Notes: a model not told the origin generated them from the sequence alone. A stretch of 47,540 nt of DNA from Candidatus Rokuibacteriota bacterium (GCA_016866775.1 VGLJ01000037.1:1-47540), one strand, 5' to 3'; positions 8,785 through 17,910 are shown, counted from the first letter of the stretch. Translations and numbers: made by a program.

Positions 8785-10391
8785 ATGATCCTTTCGTCCC
8801 GCAGTCGCGTGGTCGTGGTCGTCGTCCTCGGCCTGCTCGCCGCCCTCGTCCTTCCGGCGCCCGACGGCCCCCGCGCGGCCGAGACGCCGCGCAAGGGGGG
8901 GTGCTGCTGGCGGTGATCGGCGCCGATCCGCCGAGCCTCGACTGTCACCAGGAGCAGACGTTCGCCTGCATCCAGCTCATGGCGCCGCTCTACAGCCTGC
9001 TGCTGCAGATCGACCCCTACAACTATCCGAAAGTCACCGGCGACCTCGCGACCGACTGGAAGATCTCGCCGGACGGCAAGACGTACACGTTCAAGATCCG
9101 GCAAGGCGTGAAGTTCCACGACGGCTCGCCGCTGACGGCCGCCGACATCAAGGCGTCCTACGACAAGATCGTGTTCCCGCCGGACGGCACGCGCAGCATC
9201 CGCAAGAGCCACTACACGGCCGTGGCGAGCATCGAGGCGCCGGACGCGACCACCGTCGTGTTCAAGCTGAAGTTCCCTTCGGCCTCGCTGCTCGACAACC
9301 TCGCGTCGCCGTGGAACGTGATCTATCCGAAGAAGCACCTCGACAAGGACCCGAACTACTTCATGAAGAACGTGGTCGGGAGCGGGCCGTTCAAGTTCAA
9401 GAACTACACCCGCGGGGCCACGTTCGAAGGCGAGCGGAACGGCGACTACTTCGTCAAGGACCGGCCGTACCTGAACGGGTACAAGTTCTTCATCAGCACG
9501 GAGACGTCGGTGCGCGCCGCGGCGATCCGCTCCGGGCGGGCGTACATCGAGTTCCGCGACCTGCCGCAGGCCGAGGTCGACGCGATGAAGAAGCAGCTCG
9601 GCGACAAGGTGGCGGTGCAGGAAACGCCGATGGTCGGGCAGTTCGGCATCGCGATGCAGAACACCCACAAGCCGTTCAACGACATCCGCGTGCGCAAGGC
9701 CCTCACGCTCGGCATCGATCGCTACACCGCCTCCAGGGTGCTCCTCCCGCTCAGCGGTCTGCGCGACGTCGGGGCGCTGATGCGTCCCGGCACCGAGTGG
9801 GCGCTGCCGCAGGCGGAGCTCGAGAAGTTCCCCGGGTTCGGACGCGACGCCGAGAAGAACCGCGCCGAGGCCAGGAAGCTGCTCGCCGAGGCCGGCTACC
9901 CGAACGGCTTCAAGACCGTGCTCACCAACCGCAACGTCCGGCTCCCGTACCAGGACTGGGCGGTCTACGTGATCCAGGAGTGGCGGAAGATCGGCGTGGA
10001 AGCCGAGAACCGGCCGGTCGAGACGGCCGCCTGGTACACGGCGCTGCGTGACACGGGCAACTTCGAGGTCGGTGTCCAGGCCACCGTCGAGTACGCCGAC
10101 GATCCCGACCAGTTCCTCAATCGCTACACGACCGGCGCCTCGTCGAACTACGGCCGCTTCTCCGATCCGGTGCTCGACGACCTCTTCGCGCGCCAGGCGC
10201 GCTCCATCGACCCCGCGGAGCGCAAGAAGCTCGTGCACGAGATGCAGCGGCGCGTGCTCGATCAGGCGTACTACGCGCCCGGGCTCTGGTGGACGCGCCG
10301 TGTGGTGCATCTGTCCAAGGTGAAGAACTACGTCGCGCCGCCGAGCCACTACACGAACCAGAAGCTGCAGGACGTCTGGCTCGATGAGTGA
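8785..10391 (+). pseudogene. Family 5 solute-binding protein with one-base frameshift
   Basis: The signal peptide (MILSSRSRVVVVVVLGLLAA) and the first mature residues ETPRKGG are in one frame; everything from VLLAVIGADPPSLDCHQEQT onward is in the next. The switch falls on a run of seven G at 8895-8901, where eight would restore one 535-residue protein. The body has LATDWKISPDGKTYTFKIR, VKFHDGSPLTAADIKASYDK and VVGSGPFKFKNY, all standard for SBP_bac_5. The ATG is preceded by GTGAGGG. It follows the previous binding-protein gene by 30 bp. A homopolymer sequencing error is as likely as a true frameshift, so the gene may be functional. Confidence 0.82.
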
Positions 10392-10394
10392 CCT

Positions 10395-10417
10395 GGGGGG
10401 TGCGCGACGCACCCCCC
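10395..10417 (+). terminator. GC-rich hairpin after the solute-binding gene (type-2 3' repeat, copy 1)
   Basis: A perfect 10-bp stem GGGGGGTGCG/CGCACCCCCC with loop CGA starts 4 bp after the stop codon. A second hairpin follows with arms GCGGAC/GTCCGC around the loop GTGAA (10434-10450). There is no T tract. The same two-hairpin layout follows the aldehyde oxidoreductase gene near 33264. It is likely a transcript 3'-end or termination structure. Confidence 0.6.
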
Positions 10418-10489
10418 AAACCCCCGCCTACGGGCGGACGTGAAGTCCGCGCTCCGGCTGCTGCTACCTGTATCTACAACGCTCGCACG

Positions 10490-10518
10490 TTGACAGGCCA
10501 GTCCGCCGTTGGTAGCTT
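10490..10518 (+). promoter_or_regulatory. Sigma70-like promoter for the truncated binding-protein gene
   Basis: A perfect -35 box TTGACA (10490-10495) is followed after 17 bp by a weak -10 box TAGCTT (10513-10518). The gene starts at 10583 with a GGGAGG ribosome site, giving a leader of about 55 nt. The spacing and the exact -35 support a real promoter; the -10 matches only three of six positions. Confidence 0.5.
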
Positions 10519-10582
10519 TCGCGGCTACATCGGCCGGCCCGATCGTCCCGCTCGAAGCGTGCCCTGTCGCGGGAGGTGTCAG

Positions 10583-11008
10583 ATGGCCACGAAGATGCGG
10601 CGCCGCCCTACGATCGCCACCGTTCTGACCATCGCTGCGCTCCTCGCCAGCCTCGGCCTGGCCGTCCCCGCGACGGCCCAGACGACGGAGACTCCGCGCC
10701 GGGGCGGCGTCCTTCTGATCGCCATCGGCGCTGACGCGCCCGGCCTCGATCCGCACCAGGAGCAGACGTTCGCCACCCTCCAGCCCAACGTCGCCGCTCT
10801 ACAGCACGCTCCTGCAGATCGATCCGTACAACTACCCCGAACGTCATCGGCGACGTCGCGACCGAATGGAAGATCTCGCCCGACGGGCTGACGTACACGT
10901 TCAAAGATCCGTCCGGGCATCCGCTTCCACGACGGCTCGCCGCTGACGTCCGCGGACGTCAAGGCGAGCTACGAACAAGATCGTCTTTCCGCCGGACGGC
11001 GTGCGCAG
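10583..11008 (+). pseudogene. Family 5 solute-binding protein, N-terminal fragment with several indels
   Basis: The ATG at 10583 opens a signal peptide (TIATVLTIAALLASLGLAVP) and a mature start RRGGVLLIAIGADAPGLDPH nearly identical in layout to the gene at 8785. From about 10795 the frame breaks at least four times within 200 bp, at points where one or two bases restore the family sequence (for example the TACCCC, TTCAAAG and GAACAAG runs). The corrected reading runs to FPPDGVRS. At about 11010 it joins directly to DppB permease sequence. About 400 codons of the binding protein are lost. Dense single-base indels and a sharp fusion suggest decay or poor assembly. Confidence 0.65.
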
Positions 11009-11011
11009 CAG

Positions 11012-11734
11012 CTCGACTTCGGCAACTCGCTGTGGACCGGGCAGCCGGTGATCCAGGAGATCATGATCCGCCTGCCCCTCTCCCTCGAGCTCGCGGTCTT
11101 CGCGACGATGGTCTCGGTGATCATCGCCATCCCGCTCGGCATGCTCGCCGCCGTCCGCCAGGACACCTGGGTCGACTACGCCGTCCGCGTGTTCAGCATC
11201 GGCGGCCTGGCCATCCCGGGCTTCTGGGTCGGCATCCTCACGATCCTGACGCTCGTCATCTTCTTCGGCTGGGGCCCGCCGCTCGAGTTCACCCCGCCGT
11301 GGGTCGATCCGTGGGCCAACCCCTCGATGATGATCTGGCCGATCGTCACCGTGGGCTACCGGTTCTCCGCGGTGACGACCCGCATGACGCGCTCGACGGT
11401 GCTCGAGGTCCTGCGCGAGGACTACATCCGTACCGCGTGGGCGAAAGGGCTGGCAGAGCGCGCCGTCGTCATCCGTCACGCCCTGAAGAACTCGATGCTG
11501 CCGGTCATCACGCTGATCGGCACCGAGTTCGCCTTCCTGATCGGCGGGCTCGTCGTCACCGAGACCGTGTTCACGCTGAACGGGATCGGGCGGTTCATGA
11601 TCGACGCCGTCTCGCACCGGGACTATCCCGTGGTGCAGGCGCTGATCTTCCTCACCGCGTCCAGCTTCGTGATCGTCAACCTGCTGGTCGACCTGACCTA
11701 CGCGTGGTTCGACCCGCGGATCCGGTACCGCTGA
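11012..11734 (+). pseudogene. DppB-type ABC permease lacking its N-terminus
   Basis: The open frame begins without a start codon at LDFGNSLWTGQPV and then gives 240 residues of an intact permease body: RLPLSLELAVFATMVSVIIA, the EAA-loop region REDYIRTAWAKGLAERAVVI with its following RHALKNSMLPV, and the C-terminal TYAWFDPRIRYR. About 90 N-terminal residues, including the first membrane helix and the MPGDP-type motif, are missing because the gene is fused to a binding-protein fragment. It is followed after 2 bp by the DppC partner, so the original order was SBP-DppB-DppC. As it stands it could not form a normal permease, though an internal GTG (11048) is available. Confidence 0.72.
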
Positions 11735-11736
11735 CG

Positions 11737-12640
11737 ATGGCCACGAACATCGAGCTGACCCACACCGAAGCGACCGCGGCGCTCGCGCCGAAGCTCACCC
11801 TCGTCGAGGTCGTCGGCAAGTTCGTCCGCACCAAGCCGCTCGGCGCGGCGGGCGGCTTCATCATCCTCGCGATGCTGGTCGTGGCCGGGTCGGCCGAGCT
11901 GCTCGCGCCGTACGACGCCTACCGCACGGACTACGGGCAGCAGTTCGCGCGCCCGAGCGGCGAGCACTGGTTCGGCACCGACGAGTTCGGGCGCGACCTG
12001 ATGCGCCGCATCATGTACGGCGCGCGCATCGCGCTGTTCGTCGGGTTCCACGGCCTCCTTCGCCGGCTGCACGATCGGCGGGCTGCTCGGCGTGATGAGC
12101 GCGTATCTCGGCGGGAAGGTGGACCTCTTCCTCGAGCGTCTCATGGATATTCTTCTCGCGTTCCCGCAGCTCATCCTGGCGCTCGCCATCGCGTCGATCC
12201 TGGGGCCCGCGGTCCAGAACGTGATCATCGCGATCTCCATCCCGATCATCCCGCGCGCGGCGCGGGTGGTGCGGGCGACCGCGCTCTCGGTGAAGGAGAA
12301 CGTCTACATCGAGGCGTGCAACGCGCTCGGGGCGTCGCGTCCGCCGGTCGTGCTGCGGCACATCGTGCCGAACGTGGTGGCGCCGTACATCATCCTGCTC
12401 ACCGCGCAGCTCGGCGGCGCGATCCTCGCCGAGGCGGCGCTCAGTTACCTCGGGCTCGGCGCGGCCGAGCCGACGCCGTCGTGGGGCCTCATGCTCTCCG
12501 GCTCGGCGCTGTCGTACTCCGAGAAGGCGCCGTGGATCCCGATCTTCCCGGGGATCGCGATCAGCCTCGGCGTGTTCGGCTTCAACCTGTTCGGCGACTC
12601 GCTGCGCGACACGCTGGACCCGAAGCTCCGCGGCCGCTAA
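11737..12640 (+). pseudogene. DppC-type ABC permease with one-base frameshift
   Basis: The ATG lies 2 bp after the DppB stop. The first 105 codons give a cytoplasmic tail, a first helix (AAGGFIILAMLVVAGSAELL) and HWFGTDEFGRDLMRRIMYGA. An extra C near 12048 (TTCCACG where TTCACG would read on) shifts the frame. The next frame carries GGKVDLFLERLMDILLAFPQ, the EAA motif EACNALGASRPPVVLRHIVP and the family end FGDSLRDTLDPKLRGR. Removing one base gives a 300-residue protein of normal DppC length. A sequencing error is plausible, in which case the gene is functional with its partner in an oligopeptide importer. Confidence 0.8.
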
Positions 12641-12646
12641 TCCTCG

Positions 12647-12713
12647 GAGGGGGGCTTCGCCGCTTCGCCCCCCTTCCGACGCTCCTCACGCGGCGGCGCA
12701 GCCGCCGCGCGGA
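12647..12713 (+). repeat. Type-1 modular 3' hairpin repeat, short copy
   Basis: Directly after the DppC stop lies GGAGGGGGGCTTCGCCGC with a matching GCCCCCC arm, the TTCCGACGCTCCTCAC spacer, and a second hairpin GCGGCGGC/GCCGCCGC with loop GCA. The order and the first spacer match the copies at 28325, 29160 (reverse), 35824 and 41949; the third module is missing here. Confidence 0.65.
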
Positions 12714-12714
12714 C

Positions 12715-13119
12715 CTACCCGAACCGGTAGCCGCGCGCGTCGGTCTTGCCTCCGTCGCGATAGCTCACGATCCGCTTCGGAGAGGCGTGCGTTCCGAGCA
12801 GCCGGAGCACTTCGTTTCCCACGACACGGAAGGTGTGTGGCGTGTCCGGAGGGATGGCGATCGTGTCCCCGCGGCGCAGGGTGACCTTCTCGGCCTCGCG
12901 TCCCTCGATCCACGCCTCGGCCACCCCGTCGAGGATGTGGAGGATCTCCATGTAGGGATGCGAGTGCATCGGCGCGGCGTACCCGGGCTCCGACGTCTGG
13001 ATACCGGTCCGGACCGGTGTCGAGCCCTCGTCGTCGCCGATGATCGGCTGATAGACCGCGTTCGGTCCGAACTTCACGATCTCGGTCTCGTCGAGGCGCT
13101 TCACGATCAACTCGGCCAT
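12715..13119 (-). CDS. Cupin-domain protein
   Basis: A 134-residue protein starting MAELIVKRLDETEIVKFGPN. The ATG is chosen because GGAGGG sits 7 bases upstream on the minus strand; a longer frame reading into the neighbouring promoter region looks spurious. The cupin motifs are present: PMHSHPYMEILHILDGVAEA (H-x-H and the first conserved box) and GDTIAIPPDTPHTFRVVGNE (second box with the last metal histidine). A single-domain beta barrel of this size usually binds a metal and is a small dioxygenase, isomerase or sensor. It is divergent from the Tat-exported binding protein, so they share a promoter region. The substrate is unknown. Confidence 0.85.
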   Translation of the reverse strand: MAELIVKRLDETEIVKFGPNAVYQPIIGDDEGSTPVRTGIQTSEPGYAAPMHSHPYMEILHILDGVAEAWIEGREAEKVTLRRGDTIAIPPDTPHTFRVVGNEVLRLLGTHASPKRIVSYRDGGKTDARGYRFG

Positions 13120-13192
13120 GGCGTCACCCTCCGACCGCGAGTATAGTGCGTCTACTTCCGCACCCGTGGCCCCTGTTAGGAGGACTCCCCTG

Positions 13193-14842
13193 ATGGCGTC
13201 CCGCATGTCCCGCAGGAAGTTCCTGGGCACCAGCGCAGCCGGTCTGACAATCGCGCTCAGCGGTGCGCGTGCGCACGCGCAGACGCCGGCCTATCCCGAC
13301 TGGATTCCGACGAGCACGAAGCCTCCGAAGCGAGGCGGCGTGATCGCGCGCGCCTCGGCGTGGGACCCTCCGGTGATCGATCCGCGCCACACGCAATCGG
13401 TCGGCCTCTACCAGTTCGCCGGGCTCGTCTACAACCGCCTGATCCGCTACGCCTTCTCCGACGAGGCGGGCAGCCCGACGGACATGACGCTGAAGGGCGA
13501 CCTCGCGGAGTCGTGGCAGGGCAGCGCCGACCATCGCGTGTGGACGTTCAAGATCCGCAAGGGCGTGAAGTGGCAGAACCTGCCGCCGCTCAACGGGCGC
13601 GAGCTGACGGCCGCCGACATCAAGTACTGCTACGAGGCCTATGCGAAGGAAGGCGTGCAGGCGTTCACGTTCCAGGAAATCGAGGGCATGGAGACGCCGG
13701 ACAAGCACACGCTCCGGGTCCACCTGAAGTCGCCCAACACGCTGTTCCCGCAGAACATGGCCGAGCCGGTGGCGGTCGTCTTCCCGCGCGAGGTGCTCGA
13801 AGAGGACGGCGATCTGAAGAAGCGCGCGATCGGGACCGGGCCGTTCATCCTCAAGGAGCACACGCGCAAGGTCCGCATCGTCCTGCAGCGCAACCCCGAT
13901 TACTACGACAGCGGCCGGCCGTACGCCGACCAGTACACGATCCTCTCGACGCCTGACGCGGCGACGCGGCTCGCCGCGTTCCGCACGGGCCAGAGCGACA
14001 TCCTGTGGGTCGCGAGCCCATCCGAGGCCGACGTCGTGAGGAAGACGAACCCGAACGCCGTGGTGCAGGCGTACCACAACACGCTGGCGCCCTTCGGCCT
14101 CGCGCTGGCGCAGGACCGCCCGCCGTTCAACGACGTGCGCGTGCGGCGCGCGATCTCGATGGCGATCGACCGGCCGAAGCAGGTGGCCACGGTGTACGAG
14201 AACCACGGCATGCTCGGCTGGGGCGTCCCGTGGATCTACGTCCAGGACAAGGCGCCGACGGCCAAGGACCTCGGGCCGTACTGGGAATACAAGCCGGCCG
14301 AGGCGAAGAAGCTGCTCGCCGAGGCGGGGCACGGCAAGGGCTTCGAGACCACGCTGTTCTATTACGAGTACTTCCCGCAGATGACCTCGCAGGTGCAGCT
14401 CGTCCAGCAGGACCTCAAGAGGAACCTCAACATCGACGTCAAGATCACGAAGCTCGACTACACGACGTATTACGGCCGCTACGTCGAGGGGAAGTGGGAC
14501 GGGCTGTCGTGGGGGTTCCAGTCGGGCCACGCCATCGGGCTCGACGAGCGGACCTACCATTACATGCACTCGAAGTCGACGAAGAACTTCTTCCGCGTGA
14601 ACGATCCGCAGATCGACGAGCTGGTCACGCGGCTGCGCCAGACGCCGGACCCCGCGGGGCAGCGCGCGATCGCCAAGCGCATCGTCGACCGCGAGTACGA
14701 CCAGGTGTTGCGGATGTGGATGCCGTACGACAACGGCTTCCTGATCACGCAGCCGCACGTCCGGAACGGCGCCTCCCGCGCTCTCCGGCGAACCGACGGC
14801 TACGGAGCACCGACGATCGCCAGGATCTGGCTCGACAAGTAG
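13193..14842 (+). CDS. Family 5 solute-binding protein with Tat signal
   Basis: A complete 549-residue SBP_bac_5 protein. The N-terminus has a twin-arginine signal (MSRRKFLGTSAAGLTIALSG) and an AHA-type cleavage site, so it is exported folded. The body shows LAESWQGSADHRVWTFKIRK, ELTAADIKYCYEAYAKEG, GTGPFILKEHTRKVRIVLQR and PPFNDVRVRRAISMAIDRP, all family features. The ATG at 13193 follows a TAGGAGGA ribosome site; a TATAGT -10-like box lies at 13142-13147. It heads the only intact transporter set in the window, with DppB (14872) and DppC (15819) downstream. No ATPase genes are present, so those must be supplied from elsewhere. Confidence 0.9.
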   Translation: MASRMSRRKFLGTSAAGLTIALSGARAHAQTPAYPDWIPTSTKPPKRGGVIARASAWDPPVIDPRHTQSVGLYQFAGLVYNRLIRYAFSDEAGSPTDMTLKGDLAESWQGSADHRVWTFKIRKGVKWQNLPPLNGRELTAADIKYCYEAYAKEGVQAFTFQEIEGMETPDKHTLRVHLKSPNTLFPQNMAEPVAVVFPREVLEEDGDLKKRAIGTGPFILKEHTRKVRIVLQRNPDYYDSGRPYADQYTILSTPDAATRLAAFRTGQSDILWVASPSEADVVRKTNPNAVVQAYHNTLAPFGLALAQDRPPFNDVRVRRAISMAIDRPKQVATVYENHGMLGWGVPWIYVQDKAPTAKDLGPYWEYKPAEAKKLLAEAGHGKGFETTLFYYEYFPQMTSQVQLVQQDLKRNLNIDVKITKLDYTTYYGRYVEGKWDGLSWGFQSGHAIGLDERTYHYMHSKSTKNFFRVNDPQIDELVTRLRQTPDPAGQRAIAKRIVDREYDQVLRMWMPYDNGFLITQPHVRNGASRALRRTDGYGAPTIARIWLDK

Positions 14843-14871
14843 CGGATATGTAGGGCAGGACGGGGATCGGC

Positions 14872-15822
14872 GTGTACAAATATGTGATCCGGCGCCTGTT
14901 GCTGGCGATCCCTGTCCTGCTCATGTCGTCGCTGATCGTCTTCGGGCTCATGCGCGTGATGCCGGGCGACGCGCTGATCGCGCTGATGGGCGAGTCCGGC
15001 AACATCAACGCGAAGGAGCTCGCGAAGCTCCGCGCGGACCTCGGGCTCGACCGGCCGTACCACGAGCAGTACCTCCTGTGGCTGTGGCAGATGGTGACGT
15101 TCAACCCCGGCCACTCGATCTTCACCAACGAGCCGATCCCGGTCGCGCTGAAGAAGGCGATCCCCGTGACGCTCGAGCTCGCCGCGATCGCGCTGGTCCT
15201 CGGCCTGCTGATCGCGGTCCCCATCGGCGTGCTCTCCGCGACCCGCCAGGACAAGCCCGAGGACTACGCCGGCCGCGTCGTAGCGGTGTCGGGGTTGTCG
15301 ATCCCCGATTTCTGGCTCGGGACGCTCGTGATCACGTTCGCCGCGATCTGGTTCCAGTGGATTCCGCCGATCGGCTACGCGAGCCTGTGGGACGACCCGC
15401 TGCGGAACCTGCAGCAGTTCCTGCTGCCCGCGGCCGTGCTCGGCTTCCGGCTGTCGTCGGCGACCATGCGGATGACACGGTCGACCGTCCTCGAAGTGCT
15501 CCGTGAGGACTACGTGCGCACCGCGTGGGCGAAGGGGCTCGCCGGCCGGATCGTCGTCTACAAGCACGCGCTCAAGAACGCGCTGATCCCCGTGGTGACG
15601 ATCGTGGGCGGTCAGCTCGGCGTGCTGCTCGCGGGCACCTTCGTCGTCGAGACCATCTTCGCGCTGCCGGGCATGGGGCGGCTCACGGTCGAGGCGATCC
15701 TCTACCGCGACTATCCGATCGTGCAGACGAACGTCATGCTCGTGGCGGCCACGCTGGTGACGCTCAACCTCATCGTCGACCTCACGTACGCGTGGCTCGA
15801 CCCGCGCATCCGGTATCGATGA
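14872..15822 (+). CDS. DppB-type ABC transporter permease
   Basis: A full-length 316-residue inner-membrane permease, started by GTG. It begins VIRRLLLAIPVLLMSSLIVF, followed by the family signature RVMPGDALIALMGE, a periplasmic loop, and five further helices. The EAA loop reads REDYVRTAWAKGLAGRIVVY with the following KHALKNALIPV, and the end is TYAWLDPRIRYR. It pairs with the DppC at 15819, whose ATG overlaps this stop by 4 bp (ATGA), a clear sign of coupled translation. Together with the Tat-exported binding protein upstream it would make the channel of a peptide, nickel or other small-solute importer. Confidence 0.92.
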   Translation: MYKYVIRRLLLAIPVLLMSSLIVFGLMRVMPGDALIALMGESGNINAKELAKLRADLGLDRPYHEQYLLWLWQMVTFNPGHSIFTNEPIPVALKKAIPVTLELAAIALVLGLLIAVPIGVLSATRQDKPEDYAGRVVAVSGLSIPDFWLGTLVITFAAIWFQWIPPIGYASLWDDPLRNLQQFLLPAAVLGFRLSSATMRMTRSTVLEVLREDYVRTAWAKGLAGRIVVYKHALKNALIPVVTIVGGQLGVLLAGTFVVETIFALPGMGRLTVEAILYRDYPIVQTNVMLVAATLVTLNLIVDLTYAWLDPRIRYR

Positions 15823-16766
15823 GCACGATCGCGGAGCGCCGCAGCGGCGCGGGCGGGCGCTTGAGCGCCCGGGCGCCCGCGCCTTCAGATGAAACGCCCG
15901 CGGTCGACAGCGGCGTCGAGATCAGCAGGGGGCGTGCGCTGTGGCGCACCATCCGGCGCAAGCCGCTCGGCGCGGCCTCGGCGACGCTCATCGCGGTGCT
16001 CGTGCTCACGGCGATCTTCGCGGACGTCCTCGCGCCCTACGATCCGCTCGACGCCGATCCCACGATCCGCCTCTCGCGACCGAGCGCGGCGCATCCGTTC
16101 GGCACCGACGACATCGGCCGGGACGTGCTGAGCCGTGTGATCTACGGCAGCCGCATCTCGCTGTGGGTCGGGCTGCTCGCGGTCGGGATCGGGACCGCGG
16201 CGGGCATGATCATCGGCCTCGCGTGCGGCTACTGGGAAGGCCGCCTCGACATCCTCCTCCAGCGCGTCATGGATGCGATCCAGGCCATTCCGGGCCTCGT
16301 GCTGGCGCTGGCGATCGTCGCCATCCTCAAGCCCAGCACGACCAACGCGATGCTCGCGATCGCGGTCGTCATCATTCCCGGCAACTCGCGGATCGTGCGC
16401 GGCGCCGTGCTCTCGGCGAAGCAGAACCGCTACGTCGAAGCGGCCGAGGCGATCGGCTGCCGCCAGCCGCGCATCCTGCTGAGCCACATCCTGCCGAACG
16501 TGACGGCGCCGATCCTCGTCATCGCCTCGATCTGGCTCGGCAACGCCATCCTCATCGAGGCCACGCTGAGCTTCCTCGGCGTCGGCACCCAGCCTCCGAC
16601 CCCGTCGTGGGGGCTCATGCTCAGCAGCACGGGGCGCGCGTTCATGGAACAGGCGCCGTGGCTCGCGATCTTCCCCGGCCTCGCGATCAGCCTGGCCGTG
16701 CTCGCGTTCAACCTCTTCGGCGACACGCTCCGCGACGCGTGGGACCCGAAGCTCCGGAAGAGCTGA
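15819..16766 (+). CDS. DppC-type ABC transporter permease carrying an in-frame palindromic element
   Basis: A 315-residue permease with the expected helices, the HPFGTDDIGRDVLSRVIYGS motif, the EAA motif EAAEAIGCRQPRILLSHILP and the end FGDTLRDAWDPKLRKS. The cytoplasmic N-terminal tail contains SGAGGRLSARAPAPSD at about residues 9-24, encoded by a 52-bp sequence that recurs exactly, inverted, inside the C45 peptidase gene at 19349-19400. The tail is variable in this family and outside the membrane, so the insert should be tolerated. The start overlaps the DppB stop; the stop overlaps the ATG of a binding-protein remnant. The operon order is SBP, DppB, DppC, SBP remnant. Confidence 0.9.
   Translation: MSTIAERRSGAGGRLSARAPAPSDETPAVDSGVEISRGRALWRTIRRKPLGAASATLIAVLVLTAIFADVLAPYDPLDADPTIRLSRPSAAHPFGTDDIGRDVLSRVIYGSRISLWVGLLAVGIGTAAGMIIGLACGYWEGRLDILLQRVMDAIQAIPGLVLALAIVAILKPSTTNAMLAIAVVIIPGNSRIVRGAVLSAKQNRYVEAAEAIGCRQPRILLSHILPNVTAPILVIASIWLGNAILIEATLSFLGVGTQPPTPSWGLMLSSTGRAFMEQAPWLAIFPGLAISLAVLAFNLFGDTLRDAWDPKLRKS
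15841..15892 (+). repeat. 52-bp palindromic element inside a permease gene (copy A)
   Basis: This stretch is identical over all 52 bases to the reverse complement of 19349-19400. It folds on itself: arms GGCGCGGGC plus GGGCGCT pair with AGCGCCC plus GCCCGCGCC around a TG loop, with a 4-base bulge in the right arm. It is read in frame as part of the DppC N-terminal tail. The same frame is used in copy B. Confidence 0.85.
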
Positions 16767-17228
16767 TGACTCGCGCGATCCTCCGCTTCTTCGCGATCCT
16801 CGTCGTCGTCCTCGCCGCTTCCGGGCCCGTCGCCGCGCAGGCGCCCGCGGGCGAAGCCGTCATGGCGTGGCACGTGACGATCGCGCCCACGTGGTTCGAC
16901 CCGTCGACGGCGCCGCCGCAGATCACGCCGTTCGGCCTGCTCTACGCGATCCACGACGCGCTCGTCCGGCCGCTCCCCGGCCACAAGATGGCGCCGAGCC
17001 TCGCGGAGTCGTGGACGGAGAGCGCGGACGGCCTCGTGTACGAGCGTCAAGAAGCGCGAGGCGCTCCTCTTCAGGATCCAGCAGCTCACGATCGACCGCG
17101 TGATGTACGCGCCGATCATGGATTTCCGCGCGCTGATGGGCGTGGGTCCCCGGGTGACCGAGCACACGATCACCTGGATCCACAACTCGCCGTTCCCGAG
17201 CTACGAGGACCTGCGCGTCAAGAACTAG
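16766..17228 (+). pseudogene. Family 5 solute-binding protein remnant (N- and C-terminus only)
   Basis: The ATG overlaps the DppC stop. The first 92 codons give a signal peptide (AILRFFAILVVVLAASGPVA) and a mature start WHVTIAPTWFDPSTAPPQIT closely related to the gene at 7228, ending at GLVYE. The sequence then jumps near 17042 to VKKREALLFRIQQLTIDRVM and ends PFPSYEDLRVKN, the C-terminus of the same family. About 370 middle codons are gone and the two parts are in different frames. In the intact paralogue both break points contain the short match GAGCG or similar, which fits deletion between microhomologies. It cannot make a working protein. Confidence 0.78.
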
Positions 17229-17246
17229 GCGCGCCGGCGCGCGGCC

Positions 17247-17834
17247 TCAGGCGCCGCCGCGCGGCAGCAGCGCAGCCACGCGGACCGTGACCGCGGGAAG
17301 TGCGAGCGGCGTCGCGGTCTCGGCGGGACGCAGCGTGCGCACCGAGCGGTAGCTCCAACCCCAGATCGCGGACGGATCCGCCTGCGGCTCGCGATAGACC
17401 TCGAGGACGCGGTCGGTGACGTTGACGATCCAGTAGTCCTGGACACCGCCCCGCGCATAGAGGCTGCCCTTGATCTGACGGTCGAATCCGAGGCTCGAGT
17501 CCGCGATCTCGATGACGAGCGGTGGCACGCTCGGGTGGGCGTTGAGATAGTCCTCGGGAGTGCCGGGGACAACCACCATGTCCGGTTCGGGGGTCGACTC
17601 GTCGTCGAGCGAGATGGGCTTCTCTTCCCGCAGCAGCCATCCCGGCGGCAGCACAGCGCGTAATGCGTCCCCGACGAGGCAGACCGCGGTCACGTGGTAG
17701 GTGCCTTGCGGCTCAGAGACGATGAGCTGCCCACCGATCAGCTCGACGCGATCCCGGTCGAAGAACCCGGTGTCGACCAGCTTCTCGTATTCGAAACGCG
17801 CCCAGCGGCGCATGGTCAGCGGCGTCTGTGTCAT
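17247..17834 (-). CDS. Uma2-family (DUF820) endonuclease
   Basis: A 195-residue protein with the PD-(D/E)XK-type core of Uma2/DUF820: FDRDRVELIGGQLIVSEPQG at the front, PISLDDESTPEPDMVVVPGT in the centre, then PPLVIEIADSSLGFDRQIKG and LYARGGVQDYWIVNVTDRVL. The E-L-I, P-D, E-I and K residues are the expected active-site set. The start at MTQTPLTMRRW is preferred; a longer reading adds a few residues without a better ribosome site. Proteins of this family are abundant in cyanobacteria and soil bacteria, and a role in mobile-element biology has been suggested but is not settled. It lies alone, convergent with the broken transporter genes. Confidence 0.85.
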   Translation of the reverse strand: MTQTPLTMRRWARFEYEKLVDTGFFDRDRVELIGGQLIVSEPQGTYHVTAVCLVGDALRAVLPPGWLLREEKPISLDDESTPEPDMVVVPGTPEDYLNAHPSVPPLVIEIADSSLGFDRQIKGSLYARGGVQDYWIVNVTDRVLEVYREPQADPSAIWGWSYRSVRTLRPAETATPLALPAVTVRVAALLPRGGA

Positions 17835-17910
17835 GCGCTCACCGTAGAGGGCGTTAGGCCACATCGTCAATGCCGCGAAACGGATACAGTCGCTGCGTGC
17901 CGAGACGGCA

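Noticed and set aside
8890-8915. TGA soon after the start of the binding-protein gene as a Sec codon
   Set aside because: It is in the wrong frame after the G run. Adding one G restores the family sequence without any stop.
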